DNA of 64,000 nt, from assembly GCF_002911695.1 (NCBI RefSeq), contig NZ_PQBS01000035.1, positions 62,001-126,000 of the forward strand, written 5' to 3'. Source of the DNA: Gracilimonas amylolytica (GTDB lineage Bacteria; Bacteroidota; Rhodothermia; Balneolales; Balneolaceae). Numbering within the stretch: the stretch's first letter is position 1; each line of letters starts with the position of its first letter. Made by a program: the position numbers and the translations under genes. Of the stretch, positions 26,079-34,808 are shown one piece after another. The notes below the pieces were generated by a model. That model made no database searches. It saw nothing but the letters and a program-made list of their open reading frames with translations, and was not told where the DNA came from.

Positions 26079-28961
26079 TCACCTTTGGTTCGGTTTTAAA
26101 GTTCCTTTCACGGTGATCGAGAAACCGTTCTCTGTTTTAATATTAATATCTGCTCCGATCCTTTTGGCTCGCATTTCCATATTACGAAGTCCGTGTCCGG
26201 TTTTTTTGGTTCCTTTTCCGGTACTGCCGTTATCAAATATATAGAATTCAAAGCTTCCATTTTGATTTTCCATTTTAATGATCACCCTATCCCCATTAGA
26301 ATACTTGGCGATGTTGTTCACGGCTTCCTTGAAGATCAGGTACAAATTCTCCTTAACCGATACGGGCAGTTTGTTGTCCATATTCAGGTTATCAAAATCG
26401 TACCATACATCCATGTTTTTCTTTTCAAGGGTGTTTAACACATAATCTTGCATACGATCGGTTAAGTCACCCAGGGTATCATTCCTGGCGTCGATAGACC
26501 ATACAATATCATCGAGGCTAGACACGATCTTTCGGCACTGTTCACCTATTTGTGCTAACGATTTGCGAATCTCTCCCTGAACCTCCCCGGTTTGTAAAAA
26601 GTCTGATTGCAGTGCGATCTCGGTCAGGCTTGCGCCCACATCATCATGAAGGTCACTGGCAATTCGCACCCGCATCCGTTCAATATCGATCATTTTACGG
26701 GCCCTGTAGTAATTGTAGAATAGGTAGATGATCCCAATAACCACAGAGGCCATAAGTATCCAAAACCACCACTGCATCCAGAATGGGGCTGAAATCACAA
26801 ACTTCAGTTCCTCCACATCAGGACTCCATGCTCCGTTTACATTTCTGCCATGTATTCTAAACGTGTAATCACCGGGCGGGAGTGATGGATATTTCACACT
26901 TCTTCCGTTGGTTCTTTGCCAGTCGGGATCGATTCCACTTAAACGATATTCATAAAGGATCTGATTAGGCGCAGAATAATTGATCCCTGTGTAATTGATC
27001 TCTACATAATTTTCTCTGTGCGATAATTTGAATTCACTGTCTGGTTCGTATTCCCTACCCGAGGCATTCACTCCGGTAATATGGACTAAGGGAGGCACCT
27101 GACTAACTTCATATCGTTGCGGAAAGAATCGGCTGAAACCCTCAACCGTACCAAACCACATGGAACCCTGACTGTCTTCATACACAGCTCCAAGATTCAA
27201 CTCGTTTGTTATCAATCCTAATTCTTTATTCAGGATCTTAAAACTCAGATTTCGATTTCTTTCATTGGAGTTGAAATACGTTTCTTTTTCAAACCGTATT
27301 ACTCCAGCCGTTGAACCGATCCAATAATACCCCTGAGAGTTCTTATGAATGAAATAGGATACATCGTCCGGAAGGCCATCTTCTACGGTAATACTCTGAA
27401 ATTTCAATCCATCGAACCAGGCGATCCCGCCAAATGTTGCGGCCCAGATCGTACCATCCTCATCACGCATCAGATTCATAACGGCATTATTCGGCAGTCC
27501 TTCCTGAATGGCAAAGCTTTGAAATTCCCCTTCTAAATACCTTGTAACACCACCATATGTAGCGATCCAGACCGACCCATCATCCCCTTCTACAGAGTCC
27601 AGAACACGATTACTTATGATGCCCTCTTCAGCGGTGATCTGCTCATACTCCCCTTCTTTATATCGAACAATTCCATCATCGTAGGTACTGATCCAATAAC
27701 TGCCATCCGAAGCTTCCATGACGTTTCGTACTTTTCGAAAGGGAAATTCTGCATCTTCTATAATTACAAGTTCCTGATTTACAACCTTAGCCAGACCTTC
27801 TCGCATTCCTATCCATATATCCTTTTTTGAATCTTTTAATAAGGTGTAGATCTGATTGTCCGGTAACAAAGAGTTGTATTGATATGGTTCTAAAGTGCCC
27901 TTATCAAAGATATTTATACCCCCGCCATAGGTGGCGATCCAGATCCTTCCTTGCTCATCTTCTGTAAAAGATGTGATCAGGTTATTTGTCAGGCCATTCT
28001 CTGTATCATAATTGGCAAAATAATCTCCGGTGAAATAATTGACACCACCACCAAAAGTTCCAAACCAGGTATTTTCCTCAAGATCGATCAGACTTGAATA
28101 TATGATCTCGTTCGAGAGTCCGGATCCTACATCAAAGTTTTTAAAGCCGTTTCCATCAAAGAAACTAATGCCACCCTCCGTCCCTATCCACAGGTGCCCA
28201 TCATCATTCACCGAAACAGTCCGTATCAAATTATTTATCAGACCATCCTGTTCATCATATACTTCAAAATTCTGATCCTCAAATTTTACCAATCCATTTC
28301 GGGTTCCTATCCATACCGTTCCATTTTGGTCGACTTCTACGTCCCTGATCCTATTTGCAGGTAATCCATTATCCACTCTGTATGTTCTGAAATTACCATT
28401 TTCGAGTACCGTTAAGCCATCTCTTGTTGCAAAGTATAATGTCCCATCCTCGTCCTCATCAATGGCCCTTATCCTGTTATCACCCATTCCATTTGAAGTG
28501 GTGTATTGGGCGATCTGAATGCCATCGGAATAGTGCCATACCCCATTCCCGTCAGTACCGAACCAGAGGTCCCCCAGCATATCTTCATAAATGCTTATGA
28601 CCGTGCTGTTATTTAAAGCCTCATAATCTGAATGGTAGTAGATGCTGTCCGTTTTTATATAATTAACCCCCGATTCAGATCCAATCCAGATGCGGCCTTT
28701 GGAATCTTTCAAAAGGGACCGAAGCCGGTTACTGTTCAATCCCTGTTCTACAAAATAGTTTTGAAAGTTGATTCCATCATATCGGTTCAACCCAAATCCT
28801 GTAGCCAGCCAGATATACCCGTCGTCATCCTGAGCAATATCATACACAACAGATTCACTCAAACCCTGTTCAATGGAAAAGGACCTGAATGGATAACGCT
28901 GAGCCATTAGCATTTCTGAAAGGCCAAGCACTAACAATAATGGCAAAATGATCTGTTTCAT
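26079..28961 (-). CDS. Beta-propeller sensor histidine kinase (HisKA_3 type)
   Basis: A 960-residue one-piece membrane sensor. A signal peptide precedes about 14 repeats of the IWIGTxxG type that form two periplasmic beta-propellers (about 25-620), then a Y_Y_Y domain (about 640-715) and one membrane helix (about 729-752). The cytoplasmic part has a HisKA_3 dimerisation domain with His772 in SDLHDDVGAS and a HATPase domain with DNGSTG and GHGLRNM. This domain order is that of the hybrid-type sensors of Bacteroidota but without a fused receiver, which is instead encoded next door. The ligand is unknown; in relatives it is often a glycan. Confidence 0.94.
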   Translation of the reverse strand: MKQIILPLLLVLGLSEMLMAQRYPFRSFSIEQGLSESVVYDIAQDDDGYIWLATGFGLNRYDGINFQNYFVEQGLNSNRLRSLLKDSKGRIWIGSESGVNYIKTDSIYYHSDYEALNNSTVISIYEDMLGDLWFGTDGNGVWHYSDGIQIAQYTTSNGMGDNRIRAIDEDEDGTLYFATRDGLTVLENGNFRTYRVDNGLPANRIRDVEVDQNGTVWIGTRNGLVKFEDQNFEVYDEQDGLINNLIRTVSVNDDGHLWIGTEGGISFFDGNGFKNFDVGSGLSNEIIYSSLIDLEENTWFGTFGGGVNYFTGDYFANYDTENGLTNNLITSFTEDEQGRIWIATYGGGINIFDKGTLEPYQYNSLLPDNQIYTLLKDSKKDIWIGMREGLAKVVNQELVIIEDAEFPFRKVRNVMEASDGSYWISTYDDGIVRYKEGEYEQITAEEGIISNRVLDSVEGDDGSVWIATYGGVTRYLEGEFQSFAIQEGLPNNAVMNLMRDEDGTIWAATFGGIAWFDGLKFQSITVEDGLPDDVSYFIHKNSQGYYWIGSTAGVIRFEKETYFNSNERNRNLSFKILNKELGLITNELNLGAVYEDSQGSMWFGTVEGFSRFFPQRYEVSQVPPLVHITGVNASGREYEPDSEFKLSHRENYVEINYTGINYSAPNQILYEYRLSGIDPDWQRTNGRSVKYPSLPPGDYTFRIHGRNVNGAWSPDVEELKFVISAPFWMQWWFWILMASVVIGIIYLFYNYYRARKMIDIERMRVRIASDLHDDVGASLTEIALQSDFLQTGEVQGEIRKSLAQIGEQCRKIVSSLDDIVWSIDARNDTLGDLTDRMQDYVLNTLEKKNMDVWYDFDNLNMDNKLPVSVKENLYLIFKEAVNNIAKYSNGDRVIIKMENQNGSFEFYIFDNGSTGKGTKKTGHGLRNMEMRAKRIGADINIKTENGFSITVKGTLKPNQR

Positions 28962-29010
28962 GACTGTAAATGTAACGCAAACGAATGGGTATTAGTAGCT
29001 CATAAAGTGT

Positions 29011-29053
29011 TATAAAATAAAAAGCCCCACATATGAAGTCATATGCAGGGCTT
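29011..29053 (-). terminator. Rho-independent terminator of the sigma factor gene
   Basis: Read on the minus strand, AAGCCCTGCATATG (29040-29053) pairs with CATATGTGGGGCTT (29022-29035) with one mismatch, and a T-rich tail (29011-29021) follows. It lies 23 nt past the sigma factor stop and 50 nt before the kinase gene start. Confidence 0.8.
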
Positions 29054-29076
29054 ATCTCACGATAAAAACTAAAATA

Positions 29077-29931
29077 TTAGCCTAAATAAGCTCTTAAAGC
29101 AGCACTACGGTTATGATGTCTCAGCTTTCTGAGTGCTTTTTCTTTGATCTGACGCACACGCTCACGGGTCAGGTCAAAACGCTCACCGATCTCTTCCAAA
29201 GTAAGCGAATGCTCACGTCCAATTCCAAAATACAAGCGGATGACCTCTGCCTCTCTGGTAGTGAGCTTAGAAAGAGCTCGTTCGATCTCGACTTTCAGGG
29301 ATTCCCCCATCAGGTCAAAATCAGGATTCGGGATCTCTTCGTTTTCGAGAACGTCAAGCAGGCGGTTATCCTCACCCTGTGCAAAAGGAGCATCCATTGA
29401 GAGGTGGCGACCTGAGATCTTCAGGGTATCTGCTACTTCACCAACGCTCATCTCAAGGCTTTCTGCAAGCTCGTGAGCAGAAGGTACACGTTCGTATTCC
29501 TGCTCTAACTTTGAAAGTTCTTTACCGATCTTGTTAAGTGCACCTACCCTGTTAAGCGGCAGACGTACAATACGGGACTGTTCAGCTAATGCCTGAAGAA
29601 TTGACTGACGGATCCACCAAACAGCATAAGAAATGAATTTAAATCCACGGGTTTCATCAAAACGCTTGGCTGCTTTGATCAAACCAAGATTACCCTCATT
29701 GATCAGGTCTCCTAAAGAAAGGCCCTGATTCTGATATTGTTTTGCTACAGATACAACGAAACGCAGATTAGCTTTCGTAAGATCTTCAAGTGCTCTTTGA
29801 CTCCCTTTCTGAATTTCTTTGGCCAGACGAACTTCGTCATCCGGTGTAATTAATTTCTCTTTTCCAATTTCGTGCAGATAGCGATCTAATGACTCTGACT
29901 CACGAGTAGAGATTCCAGAACTTTTTGCCAC
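29077..29931 (-). CDS. rpoD: Primary RNA polymerase sigma factor (RpoD/SigA)
   Basis: A 284-residue sigma-70. Region 1.2 ([20 protein letters not shown]), region 2 with the -10-binding [15 protein letters not shown] helix, region 3 and region 4.2 ([19 protein letters not shown]) are all present. Region 1.1 is missing, as is usual for the primary sigma of Bacteroidota, so the short length is normal and not a truncation. The start is a GTG (29929-29931). A TAnnTTTG box lies about 125 nt upstream, and a terminator follows. Region 2.4/4.2 sequence is of the housekeeping class, not an alternative sigma. Confidence 0.93.
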   Translation of the reverse strand: MAKSSGISTRESESLDRYLHEIGKEKLITPDDEVRLAKEIQKGSQRALEDLTKANLRFVVSVAKQYQNQGLSLGDLINEGNLGLIKAAKRFDETRGFKFISYAVWWIRQSILQALAEQSRIVRLPLNRVGALNKIGKELSKLEQEYERVPSAHELAESLEMSVGEVADTLKISGRHLSMDAPFAQGEDNRLLDVLENEEIPNPDFDLMGESLKVEIERALSKLTTREAEVIRLYFGIGREHSLTLEEIGERFDLTRERVRQIKEKALRKLRHHNRSAALRAYLG

Positions 29932-30055
29932 TGTGTATGTATGGTTTAATGAATGTTAGAGTAAGCAGGTGCGCAGACAATTATGTGTAACCTTAGATAA
30001 TCACGCGTGCTAAGTATAAATATTGCGCCTGCGACTTAATAAAATTTACAATTAG

Positions 30056-30063
30056 CAAATATA
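30056..30063 (-). promoter_or_regulatory. rpoD: TAnnTTTG-type -7 box upstream of rpoD
   Basis: On the minus strand the sequence TATATTTG matches the Bacteroidota -7 consensus TAnnTTTG exactly. It is about 125 nt before the rpoD GTG. A TTG lies upstream but at a spacing shorter than usual, so the -33 element is uncertain. Confidence 0.45.
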
Positions 30064-30130
30064 AGCAATAATTGCCTCAATTTTAAATACGCATTATCAG
30101 GTTTTTGCGGTTCACTCAATTTGAGTTCTT

Positions 30131-31297
30131 TTATTTAATAAATGATTTTCCGGGGAAATCATTCGATAGTTTAAAAAAGGAAGCTACACTTTTAGCAATA
30201 TCTGAAAACGTATCTCCGACTCCCAGATTTTCCTGAACCGCAGCCCCTTTCGGAAATATCAGCAATGGTACAAATTCCCTGGAATGATCCGTACTGTCTG
30301 AACACGGGTCGTTTCCATGATCTCCGGTTATGATGAGCAGATCTTCTTCCCTGATCTTTGATACAATAGCAGGCAGTGCTTTATCAAATTCTTGCAGGCT
30401 GCCGGCAAAGCCCTCGGGATCCAGTCGATGGCCAAATAACTGATCGGTATCGATCAAATTCACGAACACGAAACTATTCTCGAGTTTGGATGACATGAGG
30501 CTCAGAAGTTCTGCAATACCCTGCGCATTACTTTTGGTGGGGTAAGATCCTGAAAATCCTTCACCGGCAAACAGATCAGCTACTTTTCCTACGGAGATCG
30601 TAATGATACCGGATTCATGAAGTTGTTTTACCACATTATTATCGGGTGGAATGGATGAGTAATCGTGTCTCTTGTCTGAAATTCGTTCAAATTTATCGGG
30701 ATTACCCGTAAAAGGCCGGGCAATGACCCTTCCAACCTCATGCTCTCCAACGCAGACCTTTTTTCTTGCGATCTCACACCATTCATATAGTTTTTCAACT
30801 GAGACCACTTCATCATGGCAAGCTACCTGAAACACGCTGTCAGCAGAGGTATATACGATCGGGAAGCCGGTCTCCATATGCTTTTTCCCGTAATCTCTGA
30901 TCACATCAGTTCCCGAATAGGGTTTATTACACAATACCTCTTCCACTCCAATTTCCTGACAAAAGGCTTGGATGACTTCTTCCGGAAAACCATCAGGGTA
31001 TGTTGGGAAAGGGCGATCGAGCTGTATGCCTGAGATCTCCCAGTGGCCTGTGGTAGAATCTTTACCGGCAGAAACTTCTCTCAATTTTCCATAGGCAGCC
31101 AGTGGTTCTTTATTTTCAGGAATCGAAGCCAGCGAAATTATATTGCCGATCCCAAATTTTTGAAGGTTAGGTAGTTTGACCCTTGTTGCTTCAGAAACAT
31201 GCCCCAGGGTATTCATTCCGGAATCCCCATATTCCGCAGCATCTTCCTGTGCCCCCACTCCAAGTCCGTCGATAACGATCAGATATACGTTCCCCAT
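30131..31297 (-). CDS. deoB: Phosphopentomutase
   Basis: A 388-residue alkaline-phosphatase-superfamily mutase that interconverts (deoxy)ribose 1- and 5-phosphates in nucleoside salvage. The metal-binding Asp10 (VIDGLGVG) is near the N-terminus, followed by DSGMNTLGHV. The phosphoacceptor region DSTTGHWEISG and the C-terminal metal motif ITGDHGNDP also match DeoB. Its ATG overlaps the stop of the upstream GAF gene by one base (TAATG), so the two are translationally coupled. Other deo genes are not nearby. Confidence 0.96.
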   Translation of the reverse strand: MGNVYLIVIDGLGVGAQEDAAEYGDSGMNTLGHVSEATRVKLPNLQKFGIGNIISLASIPENKEPLAAYGKLREVSAGKDSTTGHWEISGIQLDRPFPTYPDGFPEEVIQAFCQEIGVEEVLCNKPYSGTDVIRDYGKKHMETGFPIVYTSADSVFQVACHDEVVSVEKLYEWCEIARKKVCVGEHEVGRVIARPFTGNPDKFERISDKRHDYSSIPPDNNVVKQLHESGIITISVGKVADLFAGEGFSGSYPTKSNAQGIAELLSLMSSKLENSFVFVNLIDTDQLFGHRLDPEGFAGSLQEFDKALPAIVSKIREEDLLIITGDHGNDPCSDSTDHSREFVPLLIFPKGAAVQENLGVGDTFSDIAKSVASFFKLSNDFPGKSFIK

Positions 31298-32760
31298 TAC
31301 CCCTCTGCTACCTTGTTCTCACTGTCGTTCATTACATTATTCAAAGCTTTTTTTGCACGGTCTACTGCCTGATAGTTGTTTACCGTATCATCCGTTAGCT
31401 TAGTGTAACCCGCTTTAAACTCAGCCCTTATAGAACCACCGATCGACAGTTTTAAGCCATATTCCATTTTCGATTTCACTTTCTCAACCCAGTTTGAAAC
31501 AGCTTCTTCATCATCACTCTGAATCACAAACAGATACACATAATCAGAATTGTAGCCCATAAAACCGGGTATCCCAAATTTTGACGGGTTGAGAGCACTT
31601 ACAAAATCGGCCTGAATTCTCTGAAGGTCCTCAAGACGATATTTTGTACGTAATGCCGAAACATCATCCGGGGCTATAAAACCGATCCAGGTATTATCTG
31701 TGCCCCCTCGTTTGAGGCGTTCCAGTTCGTGAGTCAGGCTGAGCTCCCAAAGTTCAGGCATGTAAGCCCCAAAATTCTGGGTAAACAATTCATCCACCAT
31801 GTCAGATTTTTTAACGGAGGATTGAATACTAAGTGAGGCGATCCGAACCAAATTATTAAGCTTATGTTTGGTTGATTCCTTAAAGGTCAGGGGATCATTA
31901 TCGTAACACACGATCACACCCTGCCTGCGGTCGTTGATCATGATCGGGATGGCAAGGGAGGCTCCATCGGTTCGCTTTTCAGAGGATGAGATCCTTCGGG
32001 GATTATTATTGAAATGCATGGTGAACACAGACTCCCCTTTTTCAAGTGCATCGTAGGCAACACTTTTTTCCTGCAGTTGCAGGCCAAGTTCGGGGGCATT
32101 TTTAGCATTCACAGCCCTTAGTACCAGATTCCATGATTCCATACCGGGCGCCAGCATCACAGCTCCTCCGTTTGGCAAAAGAGCCTGAGCCTCGTTCAGC
32201 ATGTTCTGTACGATCTCTACCCTGTGTTGACGGTAGTCAATCTTTTTCAGCGATTTTTCATATTTCTCCCATTCCTCCTGTCCCTCATGCAGATCCACTA
32301 CTTCGAGATAGGTATCCAAAACATTCACAAGGGCATTGTTATAGGATACGATCCGGTCATGGATCCTCTCCTGATCGATCTCTTTTTCACTTTCCAGAAC
32401 CGTCAGGGCCACGGTCTCTCCTTTGTTGATAAAAGGTATGATGAGTATGCTTTTCGCCTGCACAAAATCAAAATAATGCATCAACTTGGCTTTTGAAATA
32501 TCTTCGCCTACAATCAGCTGTACAAGGTCTTCAGCATCCTGAAACTCATTTAAAAAATGATTCTCAAAATTCACCCGATCCTTAAACATTACGTTTGGCA
32601 GTTGCGTACTGTTTGTCTCCCACACAAACTGTTCCCGCGATCGGTTCACCCAACACATATGTGCCAATTCCACCCCGGTGGATGTCCTCAGTAAGTGAAC
32701 CAGGTCTTGTATGATCTGCTTAAACTCTCTGAGTGCTTTATCCTGTCGATCTAATGACAT
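31297..32760 (-). CDS. GAF-like protein with a degenerate GGDEF-like C-terminus
   Basis: A 487-residue soluble protein not matching a named family. The first half appears to hold one GAF-like fold (about 15-150), a coiled linker (about 150-180), and a second GAF-like fold (about 180-320, with LAIPIMINDRRQGVIVCYDN). The C-terminal 170 residues look like a decayed diguanylate cyclase domain. A helix, LERLKRGG, is followed by MGYNSDYVYLFV where GGDEF would sit, and by LSIGGSIRA... near a final AVDRAKKAL, the usual end of such domains. The active-site residues are absent, so it would not make c-di-GMP. It is coupled to deoB by a TAATG overlap. Confidence 0.72.
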   Translation of the reverse strand: MSLDRQDKALREFKQIIQDLVHLLRTSTGVELAHMCWVNRSREQFVWETNSTQLPNVMFKDRVNFENHFLNEFQDAEDLVQLIVGEDISKAKLMHYFDFVQAKSILIIPFINKGETVALTVLESEKEIDQERIHDRIVSYNNALVNVLDTYLEVVDLHEGQEEWEKYEKSLKKIDYRQHRVEIVQNMLNEAQALLPNGGAVMLAPGMESWNLVLRAVNAKNAPELGLQLQEKSVAYDALEKGESVFTMHFNNNPRRISSSEKRTDGASLAIPIMINDRRQGVIVCYDNDPLTFKESTKHKLNNLVRIASLSIQSSVKKSDMVDELFTQNFGAYMPELWELSLTHELERLKRGGTDNTWIGFIAPDDVSALRTKYRLEDLQRIQADFVSALNPSKFGIPGFMGYNSDYVYLFVIQSDDEEAVSNWVEKVKSKMEYGLKLSIGGSIRAEFKAGYTKLTDDTVNNYQAVDRAKKALNNVMNDSENKVAEG

Positions 32761-32795
32761 TTTTTAATTTATTTCTAAATGTGTAATTCTATTTA

Positions 32796-32819
32796 AGTGT
32801 AGCAAATTCTTTGCACACT
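32796..32819. other. Stable hairpin between pepF and the GAF gene
   Basis: AGTGT-A-GCAAA (32796-32806) pairs with TTTGCACACT (32810-32819) around a 3-nt loop, ten pairs with one bulged base. It lies in the 89-nt gap between pepF and the downstream GAF gene on the minus strand. It has no T run, so attenuation or transcript processing is as likely as termination. Confidence 0.4.
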
Positions 32820-32849
32820 TTCCTGTTTGGTGCTGAGTGGTGAAAGCGA

Positions 32850-34646
32850 CTATATCTGCTCGGCCATTTCTTCTGCTTCTTCCACCATTTTTCTGAATGA
32901 ATTCAATCCTTTTTGCCAGAAATCAGGTTGAGTAATATCAAGTCCCATTTTGGCCACTAGATCTTCCGGCCATTCGGAGCCACCTGCACTTAGTAACTCC
33001 AGGTATTTATCTGAAAATCCATCTGGACGCTGGGTGTACTCTTCGTAAAGAGCCAGTACCAGCAATTCACCAAATGCGTAGGCATATACATAACCCGGTG
33101 TGTGCAGAAAATGAGGGATATAACTCCACCAGATACCATATTCCTCAGTCAAAGTAACGGAATCGCCGTACAACGCTTTCTGCTGTTCCATCCATAATTC
33201 TGAGAATCTTTCAGTGGTTAGTTCCCCTTCTTCGCGGCGGGCAGTATGAATAGCGTTTTCAAACCGGTTCATAGAGATCTGACGAAACACTGTGGCAATA
33301 GTATCATCGATCTTACCAACCAGCAGAGCCAGCTTTTCTTTCGGATCATCCAGTTCTTTCATGAGTTTCTGGAACACCAGCATTTCCCCAAATACAGACG
33401 CGGTTTCTGCCGTTGTAAGCGGGGTTGATGATTGCAGAACTCCTTGCTGTCTTGATAGATATTGGTGTACTCCATGCCCCAGTTCGTGAGCCAGTGTTTG
33501 CACATCACGGATCTTGCCGTCAAAGTTCATAAAAACGTAGGGGTGAACCGAAGGAACCGTGCCCGCAGAATAGGCCCCACCCCGTTTGCCCGGTTTTATC
33601 GCTGCATCGATCCAGTTCTTCTCAAAAAACTCCTTGGTGATCTCTCCCATTTTGGGGTGAAATTTTGAGTAGGATTCCAATACCATATCACGGGCAGAAT
33701 CCCATTTGATGGTCGCTTCATTCTGTAGCATGGGAGCATAGCGGTCATAATCCTTCATCTCATCCAGGCCAAGCAGCTTTTTCTTCAGCTTGTAGTATCG
33801 CTGAACTAGCTCATATTGGCCGGTCACAGAATTGACTAACGCATCAACCGTTTCCCGGTTGGTCTGATTGGCGAGATTTCTGGAATCGATCCAATTATCG
33901 TACTGGCGAAGTTTATCATTGATGGATTTATCGGCCAGAATGGTATTAAAAATGAACGTTAACTGACGCCCAAGTTCTTTGAATTTTTTGGTCAACGAAG
34001 CATGAGCTCTAACCCTAAGATCTCTGTCACTCTCATGGAGCTTGCTGAGTACTTCCTGCTCACTCAGTTCTTCTCCATCCAGCTCAAATTTAGCAGCACC
34101 GAGTGTTTCATCAAAAAACCGAACCCAGGCACTGCGTCCGGTAACAGATTTGGCCGACATGATCTTTTCCTGCCCTTCTTCAAGCACGTGGTTTTTATAC
34201 CGACGGGAACTTTCCAGGTAGTGTTTATACTTTTTCAGCTCATCACTTTCGATCAGCTTTTGAGCTTCTTCTTCCGGGATCTTTAACCATTCTACATCCA
34301 GAAATACCAGTTTTTGGGAGATCTCTGAGGACAATTCATTCGTTTCAGCTACCAATTTTCCATAATCGGTGTTGCCGGTATCGGTTGACCACTGCAGGTA
34401 AGCGAACGAACCAATTTTACCGGAGGTATCCAGAATAGCCTCGTACCCGTCCAGCATATTTTTGAATTCCCCGGCTGAAAGTTCCGCGATCTTACCACGG
34501 TATTTTTTTGAGAATTCTTCAGCTTCCTTGAGAATAGATTTTTTATCCCCGGCCAGTTTTGGGTCATCGTTGGAGGTGTAAAGATCAGACAGATCCCAGT
34601 TTATATTTTCTGCGCCGGTCTTTTTGTTCTCAGTAGTCTCGCTCAT
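32850..34646 (-). CDS. pepF: Oligoendopeptidase F (M3 family metallopeptidase)
   Basis: A 598-residue cytoplasmic zinc peptidase that cleaves short peptides. The catalytic HELGH motif is at residues 387-391, followed by the usual downstream Glu-rich helix containing ETASVFGEMLVF (third zinc ligand). The N-terminal helical region and the C-terminal HTPGYVYAYAFGELL segment are typical of PepF. No signal peptide. It could be co-transcribed with the GAF-deoB pair, 89 nt downstream, subject to the hairpin between them. Confidence 0.95.
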   Translation of the reverse strand: MSETTENKKTGAENINWDLSDLYTSNDDPKLAGDKKSILKEAEEFSKKYRGKIAELSAGEFKNMLDGYEAILDTSGKIGSFAYLQWSTDTGNTDYGKLVAETNELSSEISQKLVFLDVEWLKIPEEEAQKLIESDELKKYKHYLESSRRYKNHVLEEGQEKIMSAKSVTGRSAWVRFFDETLGAAKFELDGEELSEQEVLSKLHESDRDLRVRAHASLTKKFKELGRQLTFIFNTILADKSINDKLRQYDNWIDSRNLANQTNRETVDALVNSVTGQYELVQRYYKLKKKLLGLDEMKDYDRYAPMLQNEATIKWDSARDMVLESYSKFHPKMGEITKEFFEKNWIDAAIKPGKRGGAYSAGTVPSVHPYVFMNFDGKIRDVQTLAHELGHGVHQYLSRQQGVLQSSTPLTTAETASVFGEMLVFQKLMKELDDPKEKLALLVGKIDDTIATVFRQISMNRFENAIHTARREEGELTTERFSELWMEQQKALYGDSVTLTEEYGIWWSYIPHFLHTPGYVYAYAFGELLVLALYEEYTQRPDGFSDKYLELLSAGGSEWPEDLVAKMGLDITQPDFWQKGLNSFRKMVEEAEEMAEQI

Positions 34647-34749
34647 TCCTTGATTATTTAGCAGTAAATGCGTTTTTCACGGTTTTATTTAAACTATGAA
34701 TATAGGGCTAGAAAAAAGCGAATTAAAGCTTAAAGAAGAGTTCATTAAA

Positions 34750-34785
34750 TAAAAAAAGCCCGCTGATCTTTTTAGATTGCGGGCT
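34750..34785 (-). terminator. Rho-independent terminator of the S15 hydrolase gene
   Basis: On the minus strand the arms AGCCCGC (34779-34785 and 34757-34763) pair with an A/T loop, and the stem is followed by a T run (plus-strand A run 34751-34757). It lies about 25 nt past the hydrolase stop codon. Confidence 0.82.
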
Positions 34786-34808
34786 GATCAAATAAGAGAG
34801 TCTCAACA

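Noticed and set aside
29077-29931. Short sigma factor as a truncated or alternative sigma
   Set aside because: Primary sigma factors of this phylum normally lack region 1.1; regions 1.2 to 4.2 are all present.
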